Assembly: GCA_945902255.1 (NCBI GenBank)
Contig: CAMDMO010000093.1
Location: 1-6,085, forward strand
Source of the DNA: Rickettsia typhi
GTDB taxonomy: Bacteria > Pseudomonadota > Alphaproteobacteria > Rickettsiales > UBA1997
DNA: 6,085 nucleotides
Direction of reading: 5' to 3'
The position numbers and the translations under genes were made by a program. Of the stretch, positions 1 to 5,906 are shown one piece after another. The number at the start of each line of letters is the position of its first letter. The first letter of the stretch is position 1. The notes under the pieces are model-generated. The model saw only the letters and a list, made by a program, of their open reading frames with translations, was not told the DNA's origin and did no database searches.

Positions 1-6
1 AGATGG

Positions 7-26
7 ACCCCGTCATTCGACGGGGT
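7..26. repeat. GC-rich perfect hairpin (8 bp stem, 4 nt loop)
   Basis: ACCCCGTC (7-14) pairs perfectly with GACGGGGT (19-26) around the loop ATTC. It is far richer in GC than its surroundings and runs directly into the GGGTGACAACTTAA repeat. It looks like an intergenic dispersed palindromic element, possibly a truncated copy cut by the window edge. It could also be the stem of a terminator for a gene to the left, but no T-run follows it on the plus strand. Confidence 0.7.
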
Positions 27-78
27 GACAACTTAAAGACTAGGGTGACAACTTAAGACTAGGGTGACAACTTAAAAC
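23..78. repeat. Short tandem repeat, about 3 copies of a 19-20 bp unit
   Basis: The unit GGGTGACAACTTAAGACTA occurs at 23-42 (with one extra A), at 43-61, and as a partial copy at 62-78. The first copy shares its GGGT with the right arm of the hairpin at 7-26, so the array seems to have grown from the edge of that palindromic element. It ends 21 bp before the ankyrin/MORN gene, so copy number could affect the promoter. Each copy contains GTGACA, which resembles a -35 box, but only a weak -10 partner (TCTAAA, 88-93) follows the last copy. Confidence 0.8.
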
Positions 79-99
79 AAAGAAAATTCTAAAAAATTT

Positions 100-2361
100 A
101 TGAGATCTCATGTAACTACAGAAGCTATAGAAAAGAAAGAGAGAAGATTAATTGATGCCGCTACTAATGGCGACTTGAGAAGTGTTCAAATCTTAATTAA
201 TGGTGGAGTGAATGTTGATTCTTTTGACGCGAATCGAACTTCAGCTTTGATGTGGGCTGCTTGGAGTGGTCACATTGAAATCGTTCAATTTTTAATTGCT
301 GAAGTAGCGAATATTAATCATGTTAACAAAGATGGTGATACGGCTTATACCTTTGCTTTTAGAAGGGATCATAACGACATCACTAAATTTTTACTTGATC
401 AAGGAGCGATTGTAAAAAAAACTAAAGATGTAGCGACAGACTCAACAATAATTACAGATGATGCTTTTTGTGAAACATTGGCTAAAGAGATTGTAAAAAA
501 TTTTAAGGGAAGATTTTTCAAGACAGCCATTCTTTCTGCTCCAATAAGAACAAAAAGAGTGGAAAAAAATGGCTTATCAATGGATGCCAGCCTGATATTT
601 CTTTCACTTGCTAAGAAGTTTAGTGAATGGCAAATTCAAGAGTTTTCCGATCGTAATCTGTTGGCTTTTAACAGAGGAGATCCTACTCAAGATGATTCAA
701 GAGTGTTAAAGTTATATCTTAGAAATTTAGAAATTTTTAAGAAAAAATTAATATTGAGTATAAAAGCAAAGTTCAGAGAGCCAACAAAGCATATCAACAT
801 GTCTGAAGAGGCATTCAAAATTTTGAGTGATATCGATCCTTTACTTATAACAGATATCAAGACTCCAATTCATAAATCGCTTTCTATCTCTATGATAAGA
901 TATTCATCATTTGGGGATGTAAAAAGACTAGTGTTTTGCGGTGATGATGAAGTATCTCCCTATTATGATTTTGGTAGAGATCTTTCTTTCAAGGAATATT
1001 TTATACATGGGAAGCGCTTCAGTGGCATTGGATTTTTGGAGCGTAAGCGCAATTATGATATTTTTAGTGGTTGCGGTAGAAGTTGGTTTTTTGGTGATTT
1101 TGTTGACGGTGTTTTAATAAAAGGAAAAGGCATTATCGAATACCCTAATGGCACAATATACGAAGGTGAGATCGAGAATAATTATCCTTGCGGAAAAGGT
1201 ACGGTTATTCTTTCTTCTGGCTTAGTCTATAAAGGTAATTTCACGATGAATGAAATAAGGATTAGAATAGAGGAGGCAGAAATGGGGGGGGGGGGAATAA
1301 AAGCAAGATATAGCATTACAGAAGAAGGAGTATTTATCATTTGTGATAATGGTATTTCTACATCTAAAGCACTTGTACCATTTTACACAAAAGATACTCC
1401 CGAAATTAGCTCTAATAGAAGTGGCGCTATCATATATGAAGATCGATCCGTGTACTCTGGTGATTTTGTGATGGGTGAGGATAGAGAAGAAAAGCCTCAC
1501 GGAAAAGGTTTCATAGCTTTCTCTGACGGCACCAGATATGATGGTTATTTTGCAATGGGTCTGTTTCATGGGGATGGCGCTATCACTTTTTCTGACGGCA
1601 CCAAATATAGTGGTATTTTTGAAATGGGTCTGCTTCATGGGCGTGGCTATGTCACTTTCCCTGATGGCAGTGTATTTGAAAGTGATTTTGAAAATGGTTT
1701 GCTTGACGGAAAAAATATTCTAGAAAAAGATATTCTACGGTATTATAAAAAGATGAGTCATAAAAATATAACATCTGATTCAGATGCTTTAGGTGCGGCA
1801 TCTGGTGAGGTAGTTGGTGATTTTATGCGAGTTGAAGATGTTCGTTCAAAAGGTCTTGGTGCTGGCAATGGTGCCACCTTAAGTAGAGGTGCTGCAAACG
1901 CGAGAAGTGGATCAGGTGTAAAATTGTTGCCACAAGTACCAACTTCAGATGTGTTAGATGCGGTGGTTGATAATTTTATGGGACTCAAAGAATTTACCAT
2001 AATTTCCCCTGATGGAACTAAATATAAAGGTGATGCAATAGTTCAATTGGGACGTGGCGTTGTTACTCTTTCCGATGGTGCTAGGTATGAAGTTAATTTT
2101 AGCGATAAAGATGGTCTACTTAATGGAAGAAATTCTGAAAATGTAATAGTTGAAGGTGATAGAGCGGATTCTGAAGCTGGAACATTAGGCGTAGTCGCAG
2201 CAGCGCCATCATCGCCGGCTTTGCCACAACCCAATATGCCATTAACCTTAGCTCCTGCGGTGCCATCATCGCCAGCTGCACCACCAATCGCAGCGCCTAT
2301 AGCTCCAACCGCAGAGCCATTATCAGGAAGAGGGTGCGGGACAAAATGTATTATTTCTTGA
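100..2361 (+). CDS. Ankyrin-repeat and MORN-repeat protein with C-terminal CaaX-like box; putative effector
   Basis: 753 residues; no signal peptide or membrane segment is evident. Residues 14-46, 47-79 and 80-108 form three 33-residue ankyrin repeats; the second is clearest (TSALMWAAWSGHIEIVQFL). Residues 110-325 match nothing I recognise. MORN-type units (YxGxF...GxGxxxxxDG) lie at 329-381, 450-537 and 640-667. A low-complexity linker covers 538-631. A Pro/Ala-rich tail (699-740) leads to GRGCGTKCIIS, which ends in a CaaX box (C750-I-I-S753) with C746 nearby. Ankyrin repeats bind proteins and MORN repeats often bind lipids or membranes. CaaX boxes are prenylated only by eukaryotic enzymes, so a secreted, host-membrane-anchored effector is inferred. 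No Shine-Dalgarno precedes the start; an in-frame stop at 73-75 limits extension. A 12-G run at 1284-1295 makes the frame slippage-prone. Confidence is high for the repeats and moderate for the effector role. Confidence 0.85.
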   Translation: MRSHVTTEAIEKKERRLIDAATNGDLRSVQILINGGVNVDSFDANRTSALMWAAWSGHIEIVQFLIAEVANINHVNKDGDTAYTFAFRRDHNDITKFLLDQGAIVKKTKDVATDSTIITDDAFCETLAKEIVKNFKGRFFKTAILSAPIRTKRVEKNGLSMDASLIFLSLAKKFSEWQIQEFSDRNLLAFNRGDPTQDDSRVLKLYLRNLEIFKKKLILSIKAKFREPTKHINMSEEAFKILSDIDPLLITDIKTPIHKSLSISMIRYSSFGDVKRLVFCGDDEVSPYYDFGRDLSFKEYFIHGKRFSGIGFLERKRNYDIFSGCGRSWFFGDFVDGVLIKGKGIIEYPNGTIYEGEIENNYPCGKGTVILSSGLVYKGNFTMNEIRIRIEEAEMGGGGIKARYSITEEGVFIICDNGISTSKALVPFYTKDTPEISSNRSGAIIYEDRSVYSGDFVMGEDREEKPHGKGFIAFSDGTRYDGYFAMGLFHGDGAITFSDGTKYSGIFEMGLLHGRGYVTFPDGSVFESDFENGLLDGKNILEKDILRYYKKMSHKNITSDSDALGAASGEVVGDFMRVEDVRSKGLGAGNGATLSRGAANARSGSGVKLLPQVPTSDVLDAVVDNFMGLKEFTIISPDGTKYKGDAIVQLGRGVVTLSDGARYEVNFSDKDGLLNGRNSENVIVEGDRADSEAGTLGVVAAAPSSPALPQPNMPLTLAPAVPSSPAAPPIAAPIAPTAEPLSGRGCGTKCIIS
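1271..1276 (+). promoter_or_regulatory. Internal Shine-Dalgarno AGGAGG before an in-frame ATG
   Basis: AGGAGG lies five bases before the in-frame ATG at 1282-1284 (residue 395 of the ankyrin/MORN protein). It is a far better ribosome-binding site than anything before the annotated start at 100. Internal initiation would give a 359-residue product starting MGGGG, with the later MORN repeats and the CaaX tail but no ankyrin repeats. The site may be coincidental (it encodes Glu-Glu-Ala), so its use is only a possibility. Confidence 0.35.
1284..1295. repeat. 12-bp poly(G) tract within coding sequence (putative phase-variation site)
   Basis: Twelve consecutive G bases, very unusual in this AT-rich window, encode the end of Met395 and Gly396-399. 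With 11 G the frame reads GAA TAA straight after the tract and ends at about 399 residues. With 13 G it reads AAT AAA AGC AAG ATA TAG and ends at about 404. Either slip removes most MORN repeats and the CaaX tail. Mononucleotide G runs of this length are classic contingency loci in other bacteria. The run length given here could also be a sequencing or assembly error. Confidence 0.75.
1519..1710 (+). repeat. 69-bp tandem DNA repeat encoding 23-residue MORN units
   Basis: Units begin at 1519, 1588 and 1657, each encoding a 23-residue MORN repeat with F-(S/P)-D-G near its start. By hand comparison the first two units agree at 57 of 69 positions, including the shared stretch CTGACGGCACCA. The third is more diverged and fades after about 1710. 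Similarity at DNA level suggests fairly recent duplication, and recombination between units would change MORN number in steps of 23 residues without breaking the frame. Confidence 0.8.
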
Positions 2362-2483
2362 GTGCGCTTGTAAATTTTGTATCAGGCAATCAAATCAATT
2401 AAAGCAGAAAATTAAACTCTGATCTAAGTGTAATTAGTCAAAATAACTTAATCTTTTTGGTATCAATGTGAAGTTTGTTACGA

Positions 2484-2489
2484 TATAAT
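2484..2489 (+). promoter_or_regulatory. Candidate promoter -10 box for the nnrD-cydAB operon
   Basis: TATAAT at 2484-2489 is a perfect sigma-70 -10 hexamer, 79 bp before the nnrD start, in the 207 bp gap after the ankyrin/MORN gene. No convincing -35 is seen: the best-placed hexamers around 2460-2466 match TTGACA poorly. A start near 2496 would leave a leader of about 73 nt holding the paired hairpins at 2510-2552. In AT-rich DNA a chance TATAAT is not rare. The rest of the gap (2362-2480) shows no gene and no clear terminator. Confidence 0.45.
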
Positions 2490-2502
2490 GCTCTAGTGAA
2501 AA

Positions 2503-2562
2503 ATGAATCTAATACCATTTCCACTAAATGTGGTATTATTTATTGGAAATGGCATAACATAA
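2503..2562 (+). other. Possible 19-codon leader ORF upstream of nnrD
   Basis: ATG at 2503 opens a 19-residue frame, largely hydrophobic (begins MNLIPFPL), ending in TAA at 2560-2562, seven bases before the nnrD ATG and in the same frame. It overlaps both alternative hairpins, as an attenuation leader would. There is no run of one diagnostic amino acid and no strong Shine-Dalgarno, so it may be chance. Confidence 0.2.
2510..2552 (+). promoter_or_regulatory. Two mutually exclusive hairpins in the nnrD leader
   Basis: Stem A pairs TAATACCA (2510-2517) with TGGTATTA (2531-2538). Stem B pairs CCATTTCCA (2515-2523) with TGGAAATGG (2544-2552). Both stems are perfect and share 2515-2517, so only one can form at a time. 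Stem A is followed by the T-rich TTTATT, like a weak terminator, and stem B ends 16 bases before the nnrD start codon. Overlapping alternatives like this fit an attenuator or translational switch. No known riboswitch class is recognised. Confidence 0.4.
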
Positions 2563-2568
2563 TTTACT

Positions 2569-3375
2569 ATGATAAAAAATTTTCATCAATTTTTAGCTCG
2601 TAAACCAGATTCTAACAAAAATGATTTCGGTCATGTGTTGATTATTGGCGGAGATCATGGAATGGGTGGTGCTGTAATTATGGCCGCTGAAGCTGCTTAT
2701 AGAGTTGGTGCTGGCAAGGTAACGCTTTTTACTAGAGAAGAAAATTTTAGCCCATTATTGGCGCGCTTGCCAAATGCAATGACAATTTATCCTCAAATTT
2801 TATCAGAAGAAATTTTTACAAATAAAAGTGTAATCATAATTGGTTGTGGCCTTGGCAGAGCTAAATGGGGAAGAGAGCGGTTTGAAATGGCGATGAAATC
2901 AAGCTTACCAAAAATTATCGATGCAGATGCTTTAAATATTTTAAGTGAAGATCAAAAAAATTTCGATTTATCAAATTCTATAATTACGCCGCATGTGGGC
3001 GAAGCGGCGCGTTTATTGAATATTTTACCTAGTGAAGTTCAGAAGGATCGTCAACTTTCTATAAAAAAACTTCATGAAAAATTTGGTGCAACTGTAATTT
3101 TAAAAGGAAAAGGAACTTTAATTTATAGTGGTGATATGATTGAAAAATGTTCTTATGGAAACTCTGGAATGTCTATTGCAGGGATGGGAGATGTTTTGTC
3201 TGGAATTGTTGGTGGCTTAGTTGCTCAACATTTAGATAATGAAAAAGCGGCAATTTATGCGGTGAATATTCATGCTTTTGCAGCTGATTTAGTTGCTGAA
3301 AAATATGGAGAAATTGGCATGATTCCATCTGATTTATTTAAATATATTCCGAAAATTATTAATAATAAAATATAA
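2569..3375 (+). CDS. nnrD: ADP-dependent (S)-NAD(P)H-hydrate dehydratase
   Basis: 268 residues of the YjeF C-terminal / ribokinase-like family. The enzyme dehydrates the damaged S form of NADHX or NADPHX back to NADH or NADPH, using ADP (bacterial type), in the cytoplasm. Visible motifs are GHVLIIGGDHGMGGA (21-35), AGAGKV-like VGAGKV (46-51), GCGLG (92-96), DADALNIL (118-125), TPHVGEAARLL (140-150), the LKGKGT strand (178-183) and GNSGMSIAGMGDVLSGI (197-213), where D208 is the expected catalytic base. The protein has only the dehydratase domain; the N-terminal epimerase domain (NnrE) fused to it in E. coli and many other bacteria is absent, so an epimerase must be encoded elsewhere or be missing. 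No Shine-Dalgarno precedes the start. It is the first gene of an apparent operon with cydAB, ending 3 bp before cydA. Confidence 0.9.
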   Translation: MIKNFHQFLARKPDSNKNDFGHVLIIGGDHGMGGAVIMAAEAAYRVGAGKVTLFTREENFSPLLARLPNAMTIYPQILSEEIFTNKSVIIIGCGLGRAKWGRERFEMAMKSSLPKIIDADALNILSEDQKNFDLSNSIITPHVGEAARLLNILPSEVQKDRQLSIKKLHEKFGATVILKGKGTLIYSGDMIEKCSYGNSGMSIAGMGDVLSGIVGGLVAQHLDNEKAAIYAVNIHAFAADLVAEKYGEIGMIPSDLFKYIPKIINNKI

Positions 3376-3378
3376 CAT

Positions 3379-4770
3379 ATGTTTGAATTTGATCCAATAT
3401 TATTAGCTAGAATTCAATTTGCTTTTACTATAAGTTTTCACATTGTTTTTCCTGCTTTTACAATAGGTTTGGCTAGCTTTCTTGCGGTTTTAGAATATAG
3501 ATGGTTAAAAACTGGTGATAAAAATTTTCGAGATTTGTATAAATTTTGGATAAAAATTTTTGCAGTAGCTTTTGCGATGGGCGTTGTTTCTGGGGTGGTG
3601 ATGTCTTACGAATTTGGAACTAATTGGTCTGTTTTTTCTAATCGAGTATCAAATGTTATTGGACCACTTTTTGGTTTTGAAGTTTTGACGGCGTTTTTTT
3701 TAGAATCATCTTTTCTTGGAATTATGCTTTTTGGTTGGGGAAAGGTAAGTGCTAAAATGCATTTTGCTGCTACGGTTATTGTTGCAATTGGAACATTAAT
3801 TTCTGCTTTCTGGATTTTATCAGCAAATAGCTGGATGCAGACCCCACAAGGTTTTATCATAGCTTCAGATGGAATTCTTTATCCACAAAATTGGTTAGAA
3901 ATTATTTTTAACCCTTCCTTTATTTATCGTTTTTTTCACATGGTAAGCGCGGCTTATTTAGCAACAGCATTTGTGGTTGGCGGAGTTGCAGCATTTTATT
4001 TATTTCAAAAAAGACATATTTCTCATGCAAAAATTATGTTAAGCATGGCAAGTCTTATGGTTTTAATTGTAGCGCCTTTACAAATTTTTATTGGCGATGC
4101 TCATGGAATTAATACCTTAAAATATCAGCCAGCAAAGATTGCGGCAATTGAAGGTTTGTGGGAAACTACGAAAGGCGCCGATCTGCTTTTATTTGCAATT
4201 CCTGACGAAGAAAATGAAGTTAATCATTATGAAATAAAAATTCCGCATTTCGCTAGTTTAATTTTAACTCATAAAATAGATGGAGAAATTAAGGGATTAA
4301 AAGAATGGAAAAAAGAAGATAGAGCGCCTGTAATGCCAGTGTTTTGGTCATTTCGTTTGATGGTTGGAATTGGAATTTTAATGCTTTGTATTGGCGTAAC
4401 TAGTGCCATTCAATTTTTTCGTGGTAAAATTTTTGAGAGTCGTTTCTTACAAATTTGGTGGATGTTGATGATGCCATCTGGTTTTATTGCTATACTTGCT
4501 GGATGGTTTGTTACTGAAATTGGTCGCCAACCTTACACAGTTTATGGGGTGATTAGAACTTTGCAGTCAGCTTCTCCTGCTATTGTTGGATCACAAGTTG
4601 CTTGGTCTCTTTTCTCATTTGTTGTGATGTATGTTTTTGTTTTTGGTGCGGGAAGTTACTATATTTTAAAACTGATTTCTAAAGGAATATTTGCAAATAA
4701 AGATGAGGATTTGCCTCATATCGCATCATTTGCAGTGGCTCAAAATAACAATGGAGGTAAAAATGTTTGA
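3379..4770 (+). CDS. cydA: Cytochrome bd (CIO-type) quinol oxidase subunit I
   Basis: 463-residue, multi-pass inner-membrane subunit that oxidises quinol and carries the three haems of a bd-type terminal oxidase. Key residues match E. coli CydA: H21 (H19, haem b595), H187 (H186, haem b558), M328 in FRLMV (M393, second b558 ligand), E101 and E109 (E99, E107), and K253 and E258 in KIAAIEGLWET (K252, E257, quinol site). The GRQP signature is at 382-385. It is about 60 residues shorter than the 522-residue E. coli protein because the C-terminal part of the periplasmic Q-loop is missing, the short-Q-loop form that includes cyanide-insensitive oxidases (CIO). Whether the haem at the third site is d or b cannot be told from sequence. 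It starts 3 bp after nnrD with no Shine-Dalgarno, suggesting translational coupling, and its last 8 bp overlap cydB. Confidence 0.95.
   Translation: MFEFDPILLARIQFAFTISFHIVFPAFTIGLASFLAVLEYRWLKTGDKNFRDLYKFWIKIFAVAFAMGVVSGVVMSYEFGTNWSVFSNRVSNVIGPLFGFEVLTAFFLESSFLGIMLFGWGKVSAKMHFAATVIVAIGTLISAFWILSANSWMQTPQGFIIASDGILYPQNWLEIIFNPSFIYRFFHMVSAAYLATAFVVGGVAAFYLFQKRHISHAKIMLSMASLMVLIVAPLQIFIGDAHGINTLKYQPAKIAAIEGLWETTKGADLLLFAIPDEENEVNHYEIKIPHFASLILTHKIDGEIKGLKEWKKEDRAPVMPVFWSFRLMVGIGILMLCIGVTSAIQFFRGKIFESRFLQIWWMLMMPSGFIAILAGWFVTEIGRQPYTVYGVIRTLQSASPAIVGSQVAWSLFSFVVMYVFVFGAGSYYILKLISKGIFANKDEDLPHIASFAVAQNNNGGKNV
4753..4757 (+). promoter_or_regulatory. Shine-Dalgarno of cydB, fixing its start
   Basis: GGAGG lies within the 3' end of cydA, five bases before the ATG at 4763. 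It decides the cydB start: the same frame stays open back to an ATG at 4691, but those 24 extra codons lie inside cydA, lack such a site and encode nothing resembling the CydB N-terminus. Confidence 0.85.
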
Positions 4771-5785
4771 TTTTTCTTCAGCTCTAGATTTGCCGTTAAT
4801 ATTTGGAATTATTATTGCGGCAGCGATTTTTCTTTATGTTTTGCTTGATGGTTTTGATCTTGGAATTGGCATTATTTTTCCTTTTGCACCTTCGGATAAA
4901 TGCCGAAATCGCATGATGAATTCAATTGCGCCCTTTTGGGACGGCAATGAAACTTGGCTAGTAATGGGCGGAGGGGGATTATTTGCAGCTTTTCCGCTAG
5001 CTTATTCAATATTATTGCCCGCCTTTTATATTCCAATAACGGCAATGTTGTTTGGACTAATTATGCGAGGCGTTGCTTTTGAATTTCGTTTTAAAGCGGA
5101 AGGAAAATATCGTAATTTTTGGGGATATATTTTTCATATCGGATCAGTTTCTGCGGCGTTTTTTCAGGGAGTAATTTTAGGCGCATTTGTTAATGGTGTA
5201 GAAGTTGATGGACATGATTTTTCTGGCTCTGCCTTCGACTGGTTGAGCGGATTTAGCGTTATGACAGGAATTGCTCTTATTTTTGGCTATGCCCTGCTTG
5301 GAGCGACTTGGCTAATTATGAAAACGGAAGATGTAACACAAAAATGGTCGCGTGAAATTGCGCCATATCTTGCAATAGTAGTGGCGGTTTTCATGACTTT
5401 GGTAAGTATAATTATGCCATTTTTAAATGAAGAGGTCAGAAATTTTTGGTTTAGTGTGCCAGATATTTATTATCTTGCCCCAATTCCTCTTTTTACATTT
5501 TTTCTTTTTGCGGTTTTATGGTTTGATTTAAAAAAACCTCACAAAGAATATCGTCCTTTTTTACTTACAATTGCTATTTTTTTGATGGGATATATCGGGA
5601 TAGGAATTAGTTTTTATCCATGGATTGTGCCATTTCAATATAATATTTGGAATGCCGCTGCGTCCTCTCAATCACTATCTTTATTGTTAGTTGGAGTCAT
5701 TCCATTATTGCCAATAATTTTAGGATATACCGCTTATTCTTATTATGTTTTTAGAGGCAAAACCAGTCATGAGCATTTTTATTAA
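4763..5785 (+). CDS. cydB: Cytochrome bd (CIO-type) quinol oxidase subunit II
   Basis: 340-residue, multi-pass inner-membrane subunit that partners CydA in the bd-type oxidase. Family motifs are LLDGFDLGIG (27-36, with D29 equivalent to E. coli D29), FWDGNETWLV (58-67; D60 aligns with the conserved acidic residue D58 of E. coli) and MRGVAFEFR (101-109). WDGNETW, in place of the WDGNQVW of E. coli, is frequent in CIO-type CydB proteins. The length is a little under the 379 residues of E. coli CydB and usual for the CIO branch. The first 8 bp overlap cydA and the last 17 bp overlap the small downstream gene, indicating co-translation in one operon. Confidence 0.95.
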   Translation: MFDFSSALDLPLIFGIIIAAAIFLYVLLDGFDLGIGIIFPFAPSDKCRNRMMNSIAPFWDGNETWLVMGGGGLFAAFPLAYSILLPAFYIPITAMLFGLIMRGVAFEFRFKAEGKYRNFWGYIFHIGSVSAAFFQGVILGAFVNGVEVDGHDFSGSAFDWLSGFSVMTGIALIFGYALLGATWLIMKTEDVTQKWSREIAPYLAIVVAVFMTLVSIIMPFLNEEVRNFWFSVPDIYYLAPIPLFTFFLFAVLWFDLKKPHKEYRPFLLTIAIFLMGYIGIGISFYPWIVPFQYNIWNAAASSQSLSLLLVGVIPLLPIILGYTAYSYYVFRGKTSHEHFY

Positions 5786-5906
5786 TTTTTTAAATCATCA
5801 CCCAAAAATTAAGCAGTGGTTATGGTTTATTTTATTGTGGATTGGAGGTTTTTTAGCGGTGGCGATGATTACTTATCCAATTAAGTTTTTGGTGGGGTTT
5901 TTATAG
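5769..5906 (+). CDS. DUF2474-like small membrane peptide, probable bd-oxidase accessory subunit
   Basis: 45 residues, overlapping the end of cydB by 17 bp in another frame. A basic, polar N-terminus (NHHPKIKQ, 9-16) precedes one membrane segment starting WLWFILLWIGGFLAVAMI (17-34), and the C-terminus is TYPIKFLVGFL. The pattern basic-W-x-WF-x-x-LW-x-(G/A)-x-x-A matches the DUF2474 family as I remember it, whose short proteins sit next to cydAB/cioAB in many proteobacteria. By analogy with E. coli CydX it may stabilise the oxidase, but it does not resemble CydX in sequence. AGAGG at 5753-5757, 11 bases upstream, is a possible ribosome site. The assignment rests on the context and the tryptophan pattern. 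Confidence 0.8.
   Translation: MSIFINFLNHHPKIKQWLWFILLWIGGFLAVAMITYPIKFLVGFL

Noticed and set aside
23..78. CRISPR-like array
   Set aside because: The units are 19-20 bp and contiguous, with no unique spacers.
64..93. Sigma-70 promoter for the ankyrin/MORN gene (GTGACA at 64-69, TCTAAA at 88-93)
   Set aside because: The -10 matches only 4 of 6 and would place the transcript start at or beside the ATG; too weak to annotate.
414..421. Run of 8 A in the ankyrin/MORN gene as a second slippage site
   Set aside because: A and T runs of 7-8 are common throughout this AT-rich window, including in cydA, so it is not distinctive.
1282..1302. N-myristoylation signal on the possible internal product MGGGGIK
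   Set aside because: The usual Ser or Thr at position 6 is absent (Ile instead).
1222..1638. Open minus-strand frame of 138 codons
   Set aside because: It is antisense to the MORN repeats, shows repeat-driven periodicity only, and lacks a recognisable domain.
1538..1723. Open plus-strand frame of 61 codons in another frame
   Set aside because: It is an out-of-frame reading of the 69-bp MORN repeats.
1758..2234. Two open minus-strand frames (1758-2000 and 2043-2234)
   Set aside because: Both are antisense to the linker, last MORN units and Pro/Ala-rich tail of the ankyrin/MORN gene; low-complexity products with no family features.
3606..3860. Open minus-strand frame of 84 codons
   Set aside because: It is antisense to highly conserved cydA coding sequence.
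4691..4762. Longer cydB start at the upstream ATG (24 extra residues)
   Set aside because: The added residues lie inside cydA and do not resemble a CydB N-terminus, while GGAGG sits five bases before the ATG at 4763.
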